A stretch of 64,000 nucleotides of DNA from Azovibrio restrictus DSM 23866 (lineage in GTDB: Bacteria > Pseudomonadota > Gammaproteobacteria > Burkholderiales > Rhodocyclaceae), in contig NZ_AUCH01000017.1 in NCBI RefSeq assembly GCF_000429665.1, forward strand, positions 66,625-130,624, read 5' to 3'. The translations under genes and the position numbers were made by a program. Below the pieces are notes generated by a model. It was not told the DNA's origin, made no database searches, and saw only the letters and a list, made by a program, of their open reading frames with translations. This document shows, in pieces, positions 52,001 through 59,113 of the stretch; positions within the stretch are counted from its first letter, which is position 1, and every line of letters starts with the position of its first letter.

Positions 52001-54379
52001 GCCAGCCGCTACCGGGAGGGCTACCAGAAAGGTGTGCACGACGAGGACGCCCTGAACCTGCTCAGCGCCCTGGCCGCCATGCAGTCGGCCGCCGGCCTCC
52101 TGGCCTGGGGGCCCACGGAACGGGCCCTGGCGCTGCTGTACTGGCAGCACGGGGGTTTCGTGGCGGAGCGGGAATCCTTGCAGCGCCGGGCCCGGGCGGC
52201 CCGGCAGATGCAGCAGCTGTTCGCTGCCCGGGAAGGCCTGGAGCGGCTGGAAGGCGAATGCGCTGCCGCCCTGGAAAAATTCGCCCTGGAGTTTGCCCCG
52301 GAAGCCGACGGCGCCCTGGGACGCACCCGGGCCCAGCTGCCGGTACTGGCAGCCCGGGCCGCCGCCTACCTGGTGCGCCAGCTGGCGGAGCCGGGCGGGG
52401 AAGCCTGGGTGGTGTCCGGCGCCGGGGAGGACCTGGCCGCCGCCCTGCAGCGGGATCTGGAGCGCAAGGGTGGTCTGACCGACTGGCAGCGGGATATGGA
52501 AGCGGCCCCTCCTGCTGAACGCTGGCGTCTGGCCCGGGACTGGGTCGGGGCCTATGCCGCCAGCGGCGCCCCCGAGGCCCTGGCCTGGGTGGACGAGGCA
52601 GCGGCCCTGTTGACCGTGCCCATGCCGCGCCAGCGCCTCAACGTGCGCCTGGACCAGCGTCTGGAAGGCCTGCTGGGAGAGCATCCGCGCCTGGAGCAGG
52701 GCAGCCTGCAGCTCAATCTGAACGACTTCTGGCAGCGCTTCGAAGCCCATATCCGCACCGTGGTGCCCGCCTACACGGCACTCCAGGCCCTGCGCCAGGA
52801 ACTGGTGGCCGGAGAAAAGGCCCGCCTGCGCCTGGAGCAGTTCCAGGCCAAGCCCCTGTCGTCCTTCGTGCGCAACCGCCTGATCGACGAGGTGTACCTG
52901 CCCATCGTCGGTGACAACCTGGCCAAGCAGATCGGCACCGTCGGGGCCGGCAACCGCACCGACCGCATGGGCCTCCTGCTGCTGATCTCGCCCCCGGGTT
53001 ACGGCAAGACCACCCTGATGGAATACGTGGCCGACCGCCTCGGGCTCATTTTCGTGCGCATCAACTGCCCGGCCCTGGGGCACGGGGTCACCGACCTGGA
53101 CCCGGCCAATGCCCGCCACGGAGCCGCCCGCCAGGAGCTGGAAAAGCTCAACCTGGGGCTGGCCATGGGCAACAACGTGATGCTCTACCTGGACGACATC
53201 CAGCACACCAACCCGGAATTCCTGCAGAAATTCATCGCCCTGGCCGACGGTACCCGCCGTATCGAAGGGGTCTGGAACGGCGAGACCAGGAGCTACGACC
53301 TGCGCGGCAAGCGCTTTGCCGTGGTGATGGCGGGCAACCCCTACACGGAATCCGGCGATGTGTTCAAGATTCCCGACATGCTCGCCAACCGGGCCGACAT
53401 CTACAACCTGGGCGACGTGCTCTCGGGCCGGGAGGCCCTGTTCTCCCTCTCCTACATCGAGAACAGCCTGACCGCCAACCCGGTGCTGCAGCCCCTGGCT
53501 GCCCGGGACCCCAAGGACGTGCAGCTGCTGGTGCGCCTGGCGGAAGGGGAGGATATCCCCGGCAGCGCCTTCGCCCATGGCTACAGCGCCGTGGAACTGG
53601 AGGAACTGCGGGAGCTGCTGCAGCGCCTGTTCAAGGCCCGGGACCTGCTGCTCCAGGTCAATCTCGCCTACATCGCCTCAGCGGCCCAGCAGGAAGCCTA
53701 TCGCACCGAACCCCCGTTCAAGCTCCAGGGCAGCTACCGCAACATGAGCAAGCTGGCTGCCAAGATCACGCCCCTGATGCGCGACGAGGAGCTGGACGCC
53801 TTGCTCCGGGACCACTACCGGGGCGAGGCCCAGACCCTGACCACCGGCGCCGAGGAAAACCTGCTCAAGCTCGCCCACCTGCTGGGCCGCCCCACGCCCG
53901 AGGAGCAGGCCCGCTGGCAGGCGATCCGGGAGGAATTCGTGCGGCGGCGCAAGCTGGGGGGCGAGGACCAGGACGGCAGCACCCGCATCGCCGCCACCCT
54001 GCTGGACGTGGCCCGGGCCGTGGATGGCTTGAAACCCGGCGAGGAACTGGGCGCCAGCATCCGCGAGGGCCTGGCCCGTCTGGAAGCTGGCCTGGCCCGG
54101 CTCGAACCGGGTGAAGCCCCGCCCCTGCCGCCCATCCAGCCCACGATCCAGGTAGCCCCGGCAGACCTGAGCCAGTTCACCGGCTTCCTGGAGGGCATGA
54201 ACAAATCCTACGAGCGGGTGCTCCTGCCCCTGGTCACGGCCACCTACCACAAGCTCAAGATGGACCATTCCCTGTGGGAGGAGATGAAGAAGGTTTCCGC
54301 CTACGTGAGCAAGCTCAACCCCGAGGCAGAAACCCCGGCGGCCCCCAGGGAGGGTGGCCCCGGTCGCAAGAAGTCATGA
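49082..54379 (+). CDS. Giant DUF3686/AAA ATPase ('DNA repair ATPase' family)
   Basis: This 1765-residue protein fits the DUF3686 group often labelled DNA-repair ATPase, a label without solid proof. The N-terminal ~450 residues form a beta-rich region (conserved NILDTVFVETIGGDLTVK). A long helical middle (about 480-1250) follows, then a C-terminal AAA module with Walker A PPGYGKTT (P1304 to T1311) and Walker B LYLDDIQ (D1371, D1372). It has no signal peptide or membrane helix. AAA partners of PspA-type proteins often remodel or disassemble them; that role is inferred. Its stop overlaps the next start. Confidence 0.87.
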   Translation: MHTPDTPVPPADATEAMVADSSSYDLLKQRLSSQGETLLQKTQALNQARLTEFGRSEQALILRATARTENNCVARDIVRIGDQLLFGYNVFMGLKKETAVGDVFALYRLSDQAGGELEAQPLAGSFLEDSRFAADFRELYAYYKQASLLQLRVTQDKLLAAFQIGQQLHDLRVFRWTLGPDGSISYLDNRGERDMALPPSHDFEWTPTTREDHVGGRHPHVNILDTVFVETIGGDLTVKVENNTESGLGVYSEPVEDKNQALADAEIAYARLGLLILLKIRPYREQETRYLVFNSRTRQVERIDAIGVSCVQLPEDQGIIFPGGYYLQSGEYKRFDLPEAMLASLRFKRMVRSPNGEDVLYVFYQPGSGHYALFGYNLIEKTLGAPLLGNGYARFPDGRILVFTADGAEPTRVHPMQLWQTPFASEEMAHLNQGQGFFGRIGNAALVRGIAELMGIARAVREQAPSRVAYEDLIRQCNRVLDAYFWLAEAEAGQLAAEVKAIADGARATLAEFEKVDSIRRETAQALARAEAEQQQLLAEVAGMLWHQPDDFIKALGRLRERRGQLHLLKELRYADLPRIEAMDGELAQEQQRIGERALQFLGGAKAFDSYRQNLDQVAAQLPAAGTSLVLGQLLERLDEAAAGLDLLTEQLGSLPGGDAVSRTAILDRISTLYGDLNRLRAETRNCRKSLGSAEAAAEFGAQFKLFGQSVENALEFADTPEKCDEALTRLLAQLEELEGRFAEQEDFLADIAAKRENVYEALSGRRQTLLEAQQRRAQGLLEAGSRILDGVPRRVAQLDELAQVHSYFAADPLLAKLRKLVEDLRGLGAGVAADDLETRLKTARDQAIRSVRDKKELASADGLRLGRHAFTVSTQALDLTLVPREGGLAYHLTGTDYFAPLADARLEAYRPWWDLALPSETAQLYRAEYLAGCLLQQALDGAGELDWATLEARVAAGPEGRSQLLEWVRREAASRYREGYQKGVHDEDALNLLSALAAMQSAAGLLAWGPTERALALLYWQHGGFVAERESLQRRARAARQMQQLFAAREGLERLEGECAAALEKFALEFAPEADGALGRTRAQLPVLAARAAAYLVRQLAEPGGEAWVVSGAGEDLAAALQRDLERKGGLTDWQRDMEAAPPAERWRLARDWVGAYAASGAPEALAWVDEAAALLTVPMPRQRLNVRLDQRLEGLLGEHPRLEQGSLQLNLNDFWQRFEAHIRTVVPAYTALQALRQELVAGEKARLRLEQFQAKPLSSFVRNRLIDEVYLPIVGDNLAKQIGTVGAGNRTDRMGLLLLISPPGYGKTTLMEYVADRLGLIFVRINCPALGHGVTDLDPANARHGAARQELEKLNLGLAMGNNVMLYLDDIQHTNPEFLQKFIALADGTRRIEGVWNGETRSYDLRGKRFAVVMAGNPYTESGDVFKIPDMLANRADIYNLGDVLSGREALFSLSYIENSLTANPVLQPLAARDPKDVQLLVRLAEGEDIPGSAFAHGYSAVELEELRELLQRLFKARDLLLQVNLAYIASAAQQEAYRTEPPFKLQGSYRNMSKLAAKITPLMRDEELDALLRDHYRGEAQTLTTGAEENLLKLAHLLGRPTPEEQARWQAIREEFVRRRKLGGEDQDGSTRIAATLLDVARAVDGLKPGEELGASIREGLARLEAGLARLEPGEAPPLPPIQPTIQVAPADLSQFTGFLEGMNKSYERVLLPLVTATYHKLKMDHSLWEEMKKVSAYVSKLNPEAETPAAPREGGPGRKKS

Positions 54380-55074
54380 AAGCACTCCAGGCCGAACCCC
54401 TGCTGCTGCAGCTCCAGGAAAGCCTGGCCGATGCCCGCCTGAGCGAGGCGGAGAAACATGCCCTGGCCCAGGCCCTGGAAGGCAGCCGGCCCGGGGACGA
54501 GATCCGCCGGCGGCTGCGCAACCGGGCCTTTGAACTGGTGCGCCAGCGCCTGGTGCAGGGAGAGGCCGGGGCCGCCGATCTGGTGCACTGGCTGGAAGGG
54601 GTGGTGAAGACTCTGGACGGGGGCGGCGCCAGCGTCGCCCGCCTGCAGACCCGGGCCTATTTCAGCCCCGGCAATGCCTGCCTCGAAGCCGTCCGCCAGC
54701 ACCTGCGCCGGGCCCGGCGCCAGGTGGATATCTGCGTGTTCACCATCTCCGACGACCGCATCAGCGCCGAGATCCTGGCCCTCCTGGAGCGGGGTCTGCC
54801 GGTGCGCCTGATCAGCGACAACGACAAGACCCTGGACAGCGGCAGCGACGTGGAGCGCCTGGAAGAAGCCGGGGCCCAGGTACGCCTGGACCGGACCTCG
54901 GCCCACATGCACCACAAGTTCGCCCTGGTGGACGGGGAATGGCTCCTGAACGGCAGCTTCAACTGGACCCGCAGCGCCAGCGACAGCAACGAGGAGAACC
55001 TGGTGGTGAGCAACGATCCTGAACTGGTGCGCCAGTTTTCCGCCCGCTTTGAAAGCCTCTGGCAGCAACTCTAG
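54376..55074 (+). CDS. Single-HKD phospholipase D-like protein
   Basis: The ATG at 54376 overlaps the ATPase stop by four bases and gives 232 residues. The C-terminal domain has one HKD motif (H179-x-K181-x4-D186, MHHKFALVD) followed by GSFNWT, as in Nuc-type nucleases and mitochondrial PLD. Such proteins act as dimers on DNA, RNA or cardiolipin. The N-terminal ~90 residues are helical and unfamiliar. No signal peptide is seen, so it should be cytoplasmic, which suits an inner-leaflet lipid or nucleic acid substrate. Confidence 0.83.
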   Translation: MKALQAEPLLLQLQESLADARLSEAEKHALAQALEGSRPGDEIRRRLRNRAFELVRQRLVQGEAGAADLVHWLEGVVKTLDGGGASVARLQTRAYFSPGNACLEAVRQHLRRARRQVDICVFTISDDRISAEILALLERGLPVRLISDNDKTLDSGSDVERLEEAGAQVRLDRTSAHMHHKFALVDGEWLLNGSFNWTRSASDSNEENLVVSNDPELVRQFSARFESLWQQL

Positions 55075-55084
55075 GAGTCCGCCC

Positions 55085-55906
55085 ATGAAACGCGCCAGCT
55101 ACAACTGGAAACTGCCCGCCGCCATCGAAGCCCGCCTGGGGCACGAGAGCTACGGCTCCCAGCGCATCATCCAGGAAGCCGGGCAGCTGCTGCTGATCCT
55201 GCACCAGCCCCCGGGGGACAGCCTGATGGAGCGGGAGGCCGCGGTGTTCCTGCGTCAGCCCGACGGCCGCTGGCTCTACCAGGGAAACGCCCAGGGCGAA
55301 CACGCCCTGGGCCAGCTGCTGGACGGCTACCGGGCTGCCCTGGCGGCCCTGGAAGCCGGGCTGGAGAAGGCCGCAGGGGCCGATGCGCTGTTCCACATCC
55401 TGGACCGGGGCATTCCCCTGGCCCGGGCCGCCGGTAACATGAAGGAAGCCCTTCAGGCCGCCCGGGAGGCGGAGCGTCAGGACGCCTTCCTGATCACCTG
55501 CCGGGACCGGGCGGTGGATATCGCCCGGGCCCTGGAGCTGCTGCTGGCCAACGCCCGCCTGGCCCTGGACTACCAGCTCGCCCGCCAGGCCGAAGCCCAG
55601 GTCCAGGCCGCCCTGGAAAGCCAGCAGGCCCAGTACAAGCTCAACATCCTGGCCGCCTGGACCCTGCCGCTCATGACCGTGGCCACCCTGTTTGGCATGA
55701 ACCTCAAAAGCGGCCTGGAATTCACGCCCGCCTTCGTGTTCTGGGGCATCTTCCTGGCCGGTCTGGGGCTGGGCCTGATGGCCAGGGGCTGGGTCTCCCC
55801 GGCAAAAACGGGGCGGCCGGCTCAGGGAGCGGGCAAACCCCTGGGTAAAAAGACATCCCCGGGCAAGGGAAGCAAGGGTCTGGGCCGTTCTCCCGGCAGC
55901 CGCTGA
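55085..55906 (+). CDS. CorA-like membrane protein
   Basis: The ATG at 55085 follows a GGAG site that overlaps the previous stop and gives 273 residues. A cytoplasmic helical region (about 1-185) leads into two C-terminal membrane helices. The first ends with the GMN signature of CorA-type ion channels (G204, M205, N206), followed by the loop KSGLEFTPAF, again CorA-like. The tail is Lys/Gly-rich. It is somewhat shorter than CorA and its N-terminal domain is diverged, so ion transport is likely but not certain. It is the last gene of the island. Confidence 0.78.
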   Translation: MKRASYNWKLPAAIEARLGHESYGSQRIIQEAGQLLLILHQPPGDSLMEREAAVFLRQPDGRWLYQGNAQGEHALGQLLDGYRAALAALEAGLEKAAGADALFHILDRGIPLARAAGNMKEALQAAREAERQDAFLITCRDRAVDIARALELLLANARLALDYQLARQAEAQVQAALESQQAQYKLNILAAWTLPLMTVATLFGMNLKSGLEFTPAFVFWGIFLAGLGLGLMARGWVSPAKTGRPAQGAGKPLGKKTSPGKGSKGLGRSPGSR

Positions 55907-55931
55907 GCTTTGTGCCCGGCGGCTGCTCCGG

Positions 55932-55948
55932 CTGGTATCGATCTTGCT
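55932..55948 (+). promoter_or_regulatory. Sigma-54 (-24/-12) promoter
   Basis: CTGGTAT, five bases, then TTGCT matches the YTGGCACG-N4-TTGCW consensus at nearly all positions, with the essential GG (55934-55935) and GC (55946-55947) spaced 12 bases apart. Transcription would begin near 55959, 14 bases before the AGGAGG site of the NifX-like gene. I see no TGT-N10-ACA NifA site in the 130 bases upstream. Confidence 0.65.
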
Positions 55949-55984
55949 GCCGGTGCGGCCATGATCAAGCACAGGAGGTTCAGC

Positions 55985-56344
55985 ATGTCGGATACGGAGC
56001 AGAAGGAAATGCGGGTGGCCGTCGCCAGCAAGGACAGGCAGCAGATCAATGAGCACTTCGGCCACGCGGATGCCTTCCACGTGTACCAGCTTGGCCCTGC
56101 TGGGGTGGTGTACCTGGAGGAACGCCAGGTCGAACACTATTGTCAGGGAGGCTACGGAGACGAGGACAAACGGGAGGTGATCCTGCGCGCCCTGGCCGAC
56201 TGCAGCGCCCTGTTCGTGGCCCGGATCGGCGAGGGCCCCCGGGAACGCCTGGAGCGGGCCGGCATCCAGGCCGTGGACGATTACCCCTACGCGCAGGTGG
56301 ATACGGCCCTGCAGAACTGGTATCAGGACCGGGGCAGAGCCTGA
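55985..56344 (+). CDS. NifX/NafY-family (dinitrogenase cofactor-binding) protein
   Basis: This 119-residue protein is a dinitrogenase iron-molybdenum cofactor-binding domain of the NifX/NafY/NifB-C type, with RVAVASKDRQQINEHFGHADAFHVY near its N terminus (the HFGHA motif). The ATG at 55985 has a perfect AGGAGG site six bases upstream (55973-55978); the frame is open further upstream without support. A sigma-54-type promoter precedes it. No other nitrogen-fixation gene is in the window, so it is an orphan here. Confidence 0.82.
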   Translation: MSDTEQKEMRVAVASKDRQQINEHFGHADAFHVYQLGPAGVVYLEERQVEHYCQGGYGDEDKREVILRALADCSALFVARIGEGPRERLERAGIQAVDDYPYAQVDTALQNWYQDRGRA

Positions 56345-56443
56345 GCCCTTTGCAGTTTGTTGCAAATGCTTGCCCCCCGTCAGACGAAGCTGGAATAAGC
56401 TGGCCCGACTGTTTTCATGAGCCCTGTTCCGGAGGAATTCCCC

Positions 56444-57061
56444 ATGCCCCCCCGTCACCCCAAGAAATCCCTGCTGCCCCTGCTGCTACTTGCCCTGGGG
56501 CTGGCAGCAGGCCCCGCCCTGGCGGACAAACCCGATTTTGCCGGAGGCCCCGACAAACACGGGGAGGCCCGCGGCAAGGGACATGACAGGGGTAGCGACA
56601 GGGGCGATGACAGGAATAGCCGGGACGCACCCTGGGGCCAGGAAAAACAGGACAAGCGGGACAAATACGATCAGCGCGGCGGGGAGCCCTCCAGGGACAA
56701 ACGGCGCAGCCCGCCCCCGGGCCCCGGTCCCCAGGTCCATGGGGAGAGCTACCGCTTCCACGGCGATCAGCGGGTGGTCATCCGCGACTATTACACCACC
56801 CAGTTCCGCTCCGGCCGCTGCCCTCCGGGGCTCGCCAGGAAGCACAACGGCTGCGTCCCCCCGGGCCATGAGCGGGTATGGGTGGTAGGCCGGCCCCTGC
56901 CCAGGGAGGTGATCTACTACGAGCTGCCGTCTTCCCTGGTCATCCGCCTCGGACAGCCTCCCGCCCACCACCGCTATGTGCGGATAGGCGCCGACATCCT
57001 GCTGATTGCCATTGGCACCGGCATGGTGGTGGATGCCATCGAAGACCTGGGGGATCTGTGA
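56444..57061 (+). CDS. RcnB-like exported protein
   Basis: The ATG at 56444 follows GGAGGA (56431-56436) and gives 205 residues with a signal peptide (about 1-26, GLAAGPALA). A long low-complexity stretch rich in Asp, Arg, Lys and Gly follows (about 30-100). The C-terminal domain ends YVRIGADILLIAIGTGMVVDAI, as in RcnB and related periplasmic proteins, which in E. coli affect nickel and cobalt balance. A metal role here is unproven. The stop overlaps the next ATG. Confidence 0.75.
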   Translation: MPPRHPKKSLLPLLLLALGLAAGPALADKPDFAGGPDKHGEARGKGHDRGSDRGDDRNSRDAPWGQEKQDKRDKYDQRGGEPSRDKRRSPPPGPGPQVHGESYRFHGDQRVVIRDYYTTQFRSGRCPPGLARKHNGCVPPGHERVWVVGRPLPREVIYYELPSSLVIRLGQPPAHHRYVRIGADILLIAIGTGMVVDAIEDLGDL

Positions 57062-57456
57062 TGGCGTCGTCCGGAAAACTTCGTGGCCGGGCCTGGCTGC
57101 TGGCAGCCTGCCTCAGCCTGGTGCCGTTCGCAGCCACCCAGGGTGCGGAGGAAGAGGCCCGGGAAGAGGCTCCGCAGGAAACGGCCACGCCCCAGAGCAG
57201 CAAGGCGCTGGAACGCCAGCTCCAGTCCCTGGAGTGGGAGCAGTTCCGCTCCGTGGTCAAGGCGGTACCCAAGCTCCGGGCCCAGGTGGACGCCTATGGT
57301 CCCCTGGGTTGGCAGTACGTGCGGGACTACTACCGCAGCTACGGCTGGCGCCGGAGCATAGACAAGCTCGATGCCGGGCAGAAGCTGGAACTGGGGCAGC
57401 TGATCGCCAGGGCCCGGGGCGAAACCGCTGCCCCGGGCAGCCGGCCCCAGGAGTAA
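57061..57456 (+). CDS. Small exported protein of unknown function
   Basis: The ATG at 57061 overlaps the stop of the RcnB-like gene by one base and gives 131 residues. A signal peptide (about 1-29, SLVPFAATQGA) is followed by an acidic segment and a helical domain containing GPLGWQYVRDYYRSYGWRRSIDKL. I do not recognise the family. It is coupled to the RcnB-like gene and ends three bases before hslR. Confidence 0.68.
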   Translation: MASSGKLRGRAWLLAACLSLVPFAATQGAEEEAREEAPQETATPQSSKALERQLQSLEWEQFRSVVKAVPKLRAQVDAYGPLGWQYVRDYYRSYGWRRSIDKLDAGQKLELGQLIARARGETAAPGSRPQE

Positions 57457-57459
57457 GGC

Positions 57460-57828
57460 ATGCGTCTGGACAAATGGTTGTGGGCTGCCCGTTTCTTCAA
57501 AACCCGGGGCCTGGCCTGCGAAGCCATCGGGGCTTCCCGGGTCAGGGTGAATGGCGTCGTGGTCAAGCCAGCCAAGGAAGTGAAGGTGGGGGATCTGCTG
57601 CAGATCCGGGCCGCCGAGCAGCTCTGGGAAGTGGTGGTCCAAGGGCTCTGTGAGCAGCGCCGGCCGGCGGTGGAGGCCCAGGGCCTGTATCAGGAAACGG
57701 AAGCCGGCCGGGAGGCCCGCCTGCGCCAGCAGGAACTGAAGAAGCTGGCCCCGGAGCCCCTGGCGGAGCAGCGGGGCCGCCCCACCAAGCGGGACCGGCG
57801 TCGGCTGGAATCCTTCCGCAGCGGCTGA
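57460..57828 (+). CDS. hslR: Heat shock protein 15, S4-domain RNA-binding protein
   Basis: Hsp15 binds 50S subunits that carry a stalled nascent chain after heat stress and helps to recycle them. The 122-residue protein begins MRLDKWLWAARFFKTRGLA, the S4-domain signature of the family, and ends in a basic tail (KRDRRRLESFR). It follows the preceding gene by three bases and is convergent with the DUF2628 gene four bases away. Confidence 0.92.
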   Translation: MRLDKWLWAARFFKTRGLACEAIGASRVRVNGVVVKPAKEVKVGDLLQIRAAEQLWEVVVQGLCEQRRPAVEAQGLYQETEAGREARLRQQELKKLAPEPLAEQRGRPTKRDRRRLESFRSG

Positions 57829-57832
57829 AGCC

Positions 57833-58381
57833 TCAGCCCAGCACCTGTGCGATTAGGAACAACACGGCCAGCAAGCCCCCGAGGGTGCCGAAGGCCGCCC
57901 CGTAGGAAGTGCTGCCCCGGGCCTCCAGCTCACTTTCCAGCAGCCCCGGGGGCGTGACGGCGGAGACCAGAGTCACCTGCTTCAGGACATGCTCCCGGTA
58001 CCAGCTGTTGCCCAGCATGCCGAACACCACGGCTACGCCTATGTTGCCGCCATTGGTGTTGATGTCGAATATCAGCTCGACGATCACCAGCAGGAGGATC
58101 AGCCCGAACATCAAGGCCGTGTAACGGTACATCTTGCGGTAGGCCAGCCAGAACATCCCGAGAAAGAAGGCGGCCCAGTTCCAGCTGATCTGGTTGTTCT
58201 TGCGGGCCATGGTCTCCCACTTCTCCCGGTAATAATCATGCTTGGCGCCCACGAAAGCCCGGACTTCGGGACTATCAATGGCGCTGGCAGCTGCCTGGCC
58301 GGCGTTGTCGGAGGTGCCGCAGGAAGGGCAGGCCTGGTTGGCGAGGGCAAGGGTGCCGCCGCATTGTTTGCATTGGGTCAT
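57833..58381 (-). CDS. Zinc-ribbon DUF2628 membrane protein
   Basis: This 182-residue protein starts with a zinc ribbon (CKQCGG and CPSCG, about residues 4-21). A DUF2628-type segment (FVGAKHDYYREKWE, then SWNWAAFFLGMFWLAYRKMY) follows, then several membrane helices (about 85-130 and 160-182). DUF2628 proteins have no settled function. It starts 24 bases after the upstream lipoprotein gene and probably shares its transcript. Confidence 0.8.
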   Translation of the reverse strand: MTQCKQCGGTLALANQACPSCGTSDNAGQAAASAIDSPEVRAFVGAKHDYYREKWETMARKNNQISWNWAAFFLGMFWLAYRKMYRYTALMFGLILLLVIVELIFDINTNGGNIGVAVVFGMLGNSWYREHVLKQVTLVSAVTPPGLLESELEARGSTSYGAAFGTLGGLLAVLFLIAQVLG

Positions 58382-58405
58382 GGGAAGAAACTTTCCAGTT
58401 AAAAA

Positions 58406-58879
58406 TCAGCGGGAGGGTTTGAAGTTCTTTTCCTTGGCCAGGCGCACATAGTCCTTCTGCAGGCCGTTGACCAGCTGGGCCCCGTCGTTCATCAGCTTCA
58501 TGGCCGCGTTGAGCTTGACCTGGTCTGCGGCCGTGATGGCCGGCCCGGCTAGTTCGCAAGCTTCGATGACCATGCTCAGGCCGCGCTTGGCGCTATCCAC
58601 CATCGCCTTGACTTCCGGGGAGCGGGCTTCGAAGCCGTCCAGCGCCTGGGTGTAGCTTTTCATGTTGCTGGCGATTTCCTTGAACAGCTTCACCTGCTCC
58701 TCAGGCTCCCGGGCCAGGCGCAGCTGCTGCTGCAGGTTGCGGCTCTTGGCTATGGTCGTGGTCATGCCTTCAGCCTTGTCCAGGGCATGGAAGGCTTCCA
58801 GATCGGCCACGACGGGATCCTTGCTGCAGCCGGCAAGGGTGATGAACAGGGCGGTGAGGAGCAGATAGAAGGTTTTCAT
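58406..58879 (-). CDS. Lipoprotein of unknown function
   Basis: The ATG at 58879 gives 157 residues with a lipoprotein signal and lipobox TLAGC (Cys18). The frame opens earlier, but the lipobox requires this start. The mature part is mostly helical with one more Cys (in VIEACELAG) and no family I recognise. It is upstream of and probably co-transcribed with the DUF2628 gene, and divergent from the ABC-F gene. Confidence 0.72.
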   Translation of the reverse strand: MKTFYLLLTALFITLAGCSKDPVVADLEAFHALDKAEGMTTTIAKSRNLQQQLRLAREPEEQVKLFKEIASNMKSYTQALDGFEARSPEVKAMVDSAKRGLSMVIEACELAGPAITAADQVKLNAAMKLMNDGAQLVNGLQKDYVRLAKEKNFKPSR

Positions 58880-59113
58880 GGGTGTAGGGAGCAGTGCTCG
58901 GGGAGGATGAACGGGGTGGCTGGGGCTCATGGCGGCAGCCGGGTGCAGGGCATCCGGATTTGATGCGGATGGTATTGAACTATTCCATTAAGATAAATGC
59001 AAGCCAGCTCAGGTCCGGGGCCGGCAAGCGGAAACGGCCGGGGTGGGCAAAGTTTCCCTGGTTGGCCGGAGCCCGGGTGGCTATCATGCGCAACCTTCAA
59101 GAAAGTCCCGCCC

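Noticed and set aside
46142..53578. Very long open frame on the minus strand, antisense to the flotillin and ATPase genes
   Set aside because: High GC content keeps the antisense frame open. The predicted sequence is low-complexity (rich in Gly, Gln, His, Leu) and has no domain, while the plus strand holds recognised proteins.
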